Positions 63,480-64,000 of a stretch of DNA of 64,000 nt are shown in pieces. The notes beneath the pieces are model-generated. The model worked only from the letters and a program-made list of their open reading frames with translations, was not told where the DNA came from and made no database searches. Positions within the stretch are counted from its first letter, which is position 1. Each line of letters opens with the position of its first letter. Source of the DNA: Hydractinia symbiolongicarpus (taxonomy: Eukaryota > Cnidaria > Hydrozoa > Anthoathecata > Hydractiniidae); NCBI RefSeq assembly GCF_029227915.1, contig NC_079883.1, positions 23,498,001-23,562,000 on the forward strand. The letters are read 5' to 3'. The position numbers and the translations under genes were made by a program.

Positions 63480-64000
63480 CTAAAGACAGAAACAGAATGT
63501 ATAAAATTATATTTTTACCGATATAGTACAGGACCAGGAAATTATGTGATCGCGTGTCGTATATTTATACATTATTTCACTCTATTTATTTTTTTATTTC
63601 TTTGTTTCTTTATTTATTCTCTTTTCTATTTCTTATTTTTCTATTTTATTTTACTTTACTATCTCTTTACTTCTTTAGTTCTGCATAATAGTCATGGGAT
63701 ATTTTAGTGACACAGCACAATAAAACCGGGAAATTTTTTGTACATATACATCAGAACGAATGGCTCTAGTGAATCCTTCAATGTAGTTGTGATACGCGAG
63801 CATTTTGAGGACTAATTATAATTTCACTTAACGTTTCATATGACAATATAGAACTGTAAACAAGCAAACGACGATTGCTAAAACGAATTATAATAAATTG
63901 ATGATATATTGAGAGCTACAAATTAATTTTGCTTTGGTAATAGTCCAGGAGCTCATAACAGAATTTTAGGTCTCATTTTCTACAAAACGTCACATGATCA
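63480..64000 (-). other. Next upstream intron of the sacsin-like gene
   Basis: Sequence beyond the TTCTGTCTTTAG acceptor. No segment encoding the missing first ATPase N-box is visible before the window edge, so the preceding exon lies further right. Confidence 0.6.

Overview
This is a stretch of an animal nuclear genome: AT-rich, intron-rich, with GT-AG splice sites, tRNA-derived SINEs, inverted-repeat DNA elements and retrotransposon debris. The gene set (sacsin-like giant, TRIM9/67-type TRIM, AlkB homolog 6, tandem DRC12/CCDC153 copies, exon-per-domain Kazal inhibitor, UxxU selenoprotein of the SelL type) and the small exons and AT-rich introns suggest a marine cnidarian, most likely a hydrozoan. 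That placement is inference; no marker gene fixes the species. Gene models below were spliced by eye from reading frame, GT-AG sites and phase continuity.

Layout. 1-2640: repeats, no supported gene. 2640-3215: decayed duplicate of a Kazal inhibitor gene. 4037-5764: intact four-domain secreted Kazal inhibitor (+). 5890-7572: two copies of a repeat with an internal ~127-bp array. 8430-11832: a 31-bp minisatellite split by a ~3.1-kb inverted-repeat element that itself carries a second repeat family. 12542-18021: eight-exon TRIM9/67-like gene (+). 20557-24488: three-exon selenoprotein L-type gene (-) with two in-frame TGA codons, its first intron holding a TTAA-flanked transposon. 25156-26640: SINE and dispersed repeat. 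26909-30688: three tandem DRC12/CCDC153 copies (+), the middle one a crossover hybrid. 31363-40770: ALKBH6-like gene (+), whose 5.8-kb intron 2 holds a pogo-type element with a HIRAN-like domain, a LINE reverse-transcriptase scrap, a large foldback element and a complete secreted-protein gene on the opposite strand. 41380-44340: DIRS-like and BEL/Pao-like retroelement remnants plus a SINE. 44450-48340: mostly non-coding, with one SINE. 48342 to beyond 63479: sacsin-like gene (-), about 4,220 residues within the window, its 5' end lying beyond the right edge.

The genes do not form a pathway or operon. Themes are protein quality control (sacsin-like co-chaperone, TRIM E3 ligase), redox and oxidative demethylation-type enzymes (SelL, ALKBH6), cilia (DRC12) and secreted proteins (Kazal inhibitor, unknown secreted protein). 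The most notable items are the UxxU selenoprotein, the precisely mappable unequal crossover in the DRC12 array, the captured HIRAN-like domain inside a TA-flanked element, and the nested secreted-protein gene.
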